In this document: positions 62,874-64,000 of the stretch, piece by piece
Layout: every line of letters starts with the position of its first letter
Position numbering within the stretch: the first letter of the stretch is position 1
Assembly: GCF_021728415.1 (NCBI RefSeq)
Contig: NZ_JAKKDV010000002.1
Location: 434,001-498,000 of the forward strand
Length of the DNA stretch: 64,000 nucleotides
Origin: Flaviramulus multivorans
Lineage (GTDB): Bacteria; Bacteroidota; Bacteroidia; Flavobacteriales; Flavobacteriaceae
Direction of reading: 5' to 3'
The notes under the pieces: model-generated
What the model was told of the DNA's origin: nothing
Database searches by the model: none
The model's input: the letters and a program-made list of their open reading frames with translations, nothing else
Made by a program: the position numbers and the translations under genes

Positions 62874-64000
62874 TTATTTACTTAAAAGTGAATTCCCAAT
62901 AGCACATTGTAAGCACTTGTTTTTATCGCAATAAAATGCTTTGAGTTGAATGAGTGCTTGGGAGTCTAATGCTGAATTTGAAACATGCTTTAAATTATTA
63001 AATGCAGTAATAATATTATTTTTCTCAGAATGAATTTCAGTACCCAATTTTATTATTAAGTCATCAATATCGTTACCTTTTTGTTTTGCATAACAGAATT
63101 TAATTGGAATAATAGTATTTATAAGCAATAAGTCTATAAACGATTTCGTCAACAATTTTACTGATGCTTTTGACTCTTTTTGGAATGTGTAATGCGTTTT
63201 CCAGAAGCTGGAAGTTGTTACTTTAAACAGTTTATAAAATTTCTCTAATGTATTTGCTTCTATCACTTTTGAAAACAAATTTTGATTTTGGCTGTATAGA
63301 CTTGCTAATTGTGATAACCTAATAGTTGGAAAATTAGGCGGTCGTAATCTAAAAAATTGAATTTGAGTAACTTGATTCTTCTCTAGTTTAAATTTTTGCT
63401 TTAAAAACTGATACTCTTTTGATAAACTTAAATAATATGGTTCTTCGATTTTCTCTTCTAGTAAACCAGATTGTCCAAGCAATAAAGCTTCTAAAGTTTG
63501 CTGGTTAGACTGTGTTTTCCTTATAATTGAAAAATCAATAGAGTTGGCAACACTTAAAAACGCTTCACCATTAACTTTTAGTCCAAAATTTTTAGCCAGC
63601 ATTTTAAACAAAACTCCTTCCCAATCATTTTTCGATTCCTCTAAAAGTGTTTCAATAGTTTTAGATTTTTGTTCTAAGCGCTCAAAATACAAGCGTTCTA
63701 ACCAATTCTTTAAAAGAAAATCATCAACAGATTTAAAATCATTCTCGCAGTTAATCCATTTGTTTTCTTTTGAAAACAGCTTTTTATAACTATTTAAAAC
63801 AGAAGTCTCAACAAAATCTCTTATTTGTAGTGTTGGTACTGGCGTGTTATTGTTTCTAAATACATCCGTATCGTGCTCCCAAACCACATGCAAAATTACA
63901 TTGTCATATGCCTTATCTTGTTCATGATTGTGTAAAAACCAATCAGACGATTTAATATGAATTTCAACATTTCCAGCCCAAAGTTGCTGATCTATTTTTA
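62874..64000 (-). CDS. DUF2851 family protein, 5' end outside window
   Basis: The minus-strand frame is open to the window edge: upstream of the internal ATG at 63893 it reads LWAGNVEIHIKSSDWFLHNH and then EQDKAYDNVILHVVWEHDTD, both typical of DUF2851. About 375 residues are visible of a family length near 425. The C-terminus has cysteines in FYCDKNKCLQCAIGNSLL, a small possible metal site. Function unknown; the family is common in Bacteroidetes. Confidence 0.92.
   Translation of the reverse strand, partial: KIDQQLWAGNVEIHIKSSDWFLHNHEQDKAYDNVILHVVWEHDTDVFRNNNTPVPTLQIRDFVETSVLNSYKKLFSKENKWINCENDFKSVDDFLLKNWLERLYFERLEQKSKTIETLLEESKNDWEGVLFKMLAKNFGLKVNGEAFLSVANSIDFSIIRKTQSNQQTLEALLLGQSGLLEEKIEEPYYLSLSKEYQFLKQKFKLEKNQVTQIQFFRLRPPNFPTIRLSQLASLYSQNQNLFSKVIEANTLEKFYKLFKVTTSSFWKTHYTFQKESKASVKLLTKSFIDLLLINTIIPIKFCYAKQKGNDIDDLIIKLGTEIHSEKNNIITAFNNLKHVSNSALDSQALIQLKAFYCDKNKCLQCAIGNSLLSK

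Overview
The window is a low-GC chromosomal segment from a member of the Bacteroidetes, almost certainly a Flavobacteriaceae of the marine type. Several things point there. Start sites generally lack Shine-Dalgarno sequences. Promoters have the Bacteroidetes form TTG-N18/19-TAnnTTTG. There is a type IX secretion sorting domain, a SusC/TonB-type outer-membrane barrel, DUF4295, DUF6249, DUF3467 and DUF2851 proteins, and the order tRNA-tuf-tRNA-Trp-secE-nusG-rplKAJL-rpoBC-DUF3467. I saw no phage, insertion sequence, CRISPR array or rRNA operon.

Layout. 1-2639: end of gnd and gntP (gluconate uptake and pentose phosphate pathway). 2722-6072: a tightly packed operon of a RimK-like ATP-grasp ligase, a GCS2-type carboxylate-amine ligase and an N-formylglutamate amidohydrolase-like enzyme; together they look like an uncharacterised peptide or amino-acid conjugate pathway. 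6121-12101: small membrane protein, M23 peptidase, rimO, two lipoprotein hydrolases and a SRPBCC protein. 12155-20473: ftsY with DUF4295, rpmG and rpmB; cinA with an Hpt protein, a FAH-family enzyme and an exonuclease; a 2-oxoacid dehydrogenase E2, a glycosyltransferase and recR. 20586-28515: Na+/solute symporter, CoA-binding protein, outer-membrane barrel, fabH and htpG. 28523-31034 is the most accessory-looking part: a palindromic repeat, an AT-rich methyltransferase/beta-propeller gene pair and a non-coding remnant. 31035-42365: MOSC protein, DEAD-box helicase, an ECF sigma factor locus with divergent matching promoters, DdpX-like and AlkB-like enzymes, an intergenic region with an iterated 12-mer and a candidate small RNA, a DUF4369 lipoprotein, tRNA-Thr, queD, idi, prfC, a YjdI-like Fe-S protein and a T9SS-exported arylsulfotransferase-like protein. 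42392-57626 (minus strand) is the core gene-expression region: rpoC, rpoB, rplL, rplJ, rplA, rplK, nusG, secE, tRNA-Trp, tuf, four tRNAs, hpf, a Xer-type recombinase and rpsU. 57713-64000: acyl-CoA dehydrogenase, ComEA-like protein, AGCS amino-acid symporter, K+ channel, PspC protein and the end of a DUF2851 gene.

Most genes are housekeeping. The points most worth following are regulatory or small: the two divergent GTAACC-N16-CGTC elements around the ECF sigma gene; a promoter-to-terminator unit of about 105 nt at 36097-36236 that looks like a small RNA; an exceptionally strong Shine-Dalgarno sequence in front of rpsU in a genome that otherwise ignores it; a tRNA/tuf promoter whose leader begins with a terminator hairpin; perfect hairpins between rplL and rpoB and between tuf and tRNA-Trp; and four transition-only copies of CGATRAARTRCA. 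The best candidate for an undescribed biochemical system is the ATP-grasp/GCS2/amidohydrolase operon.
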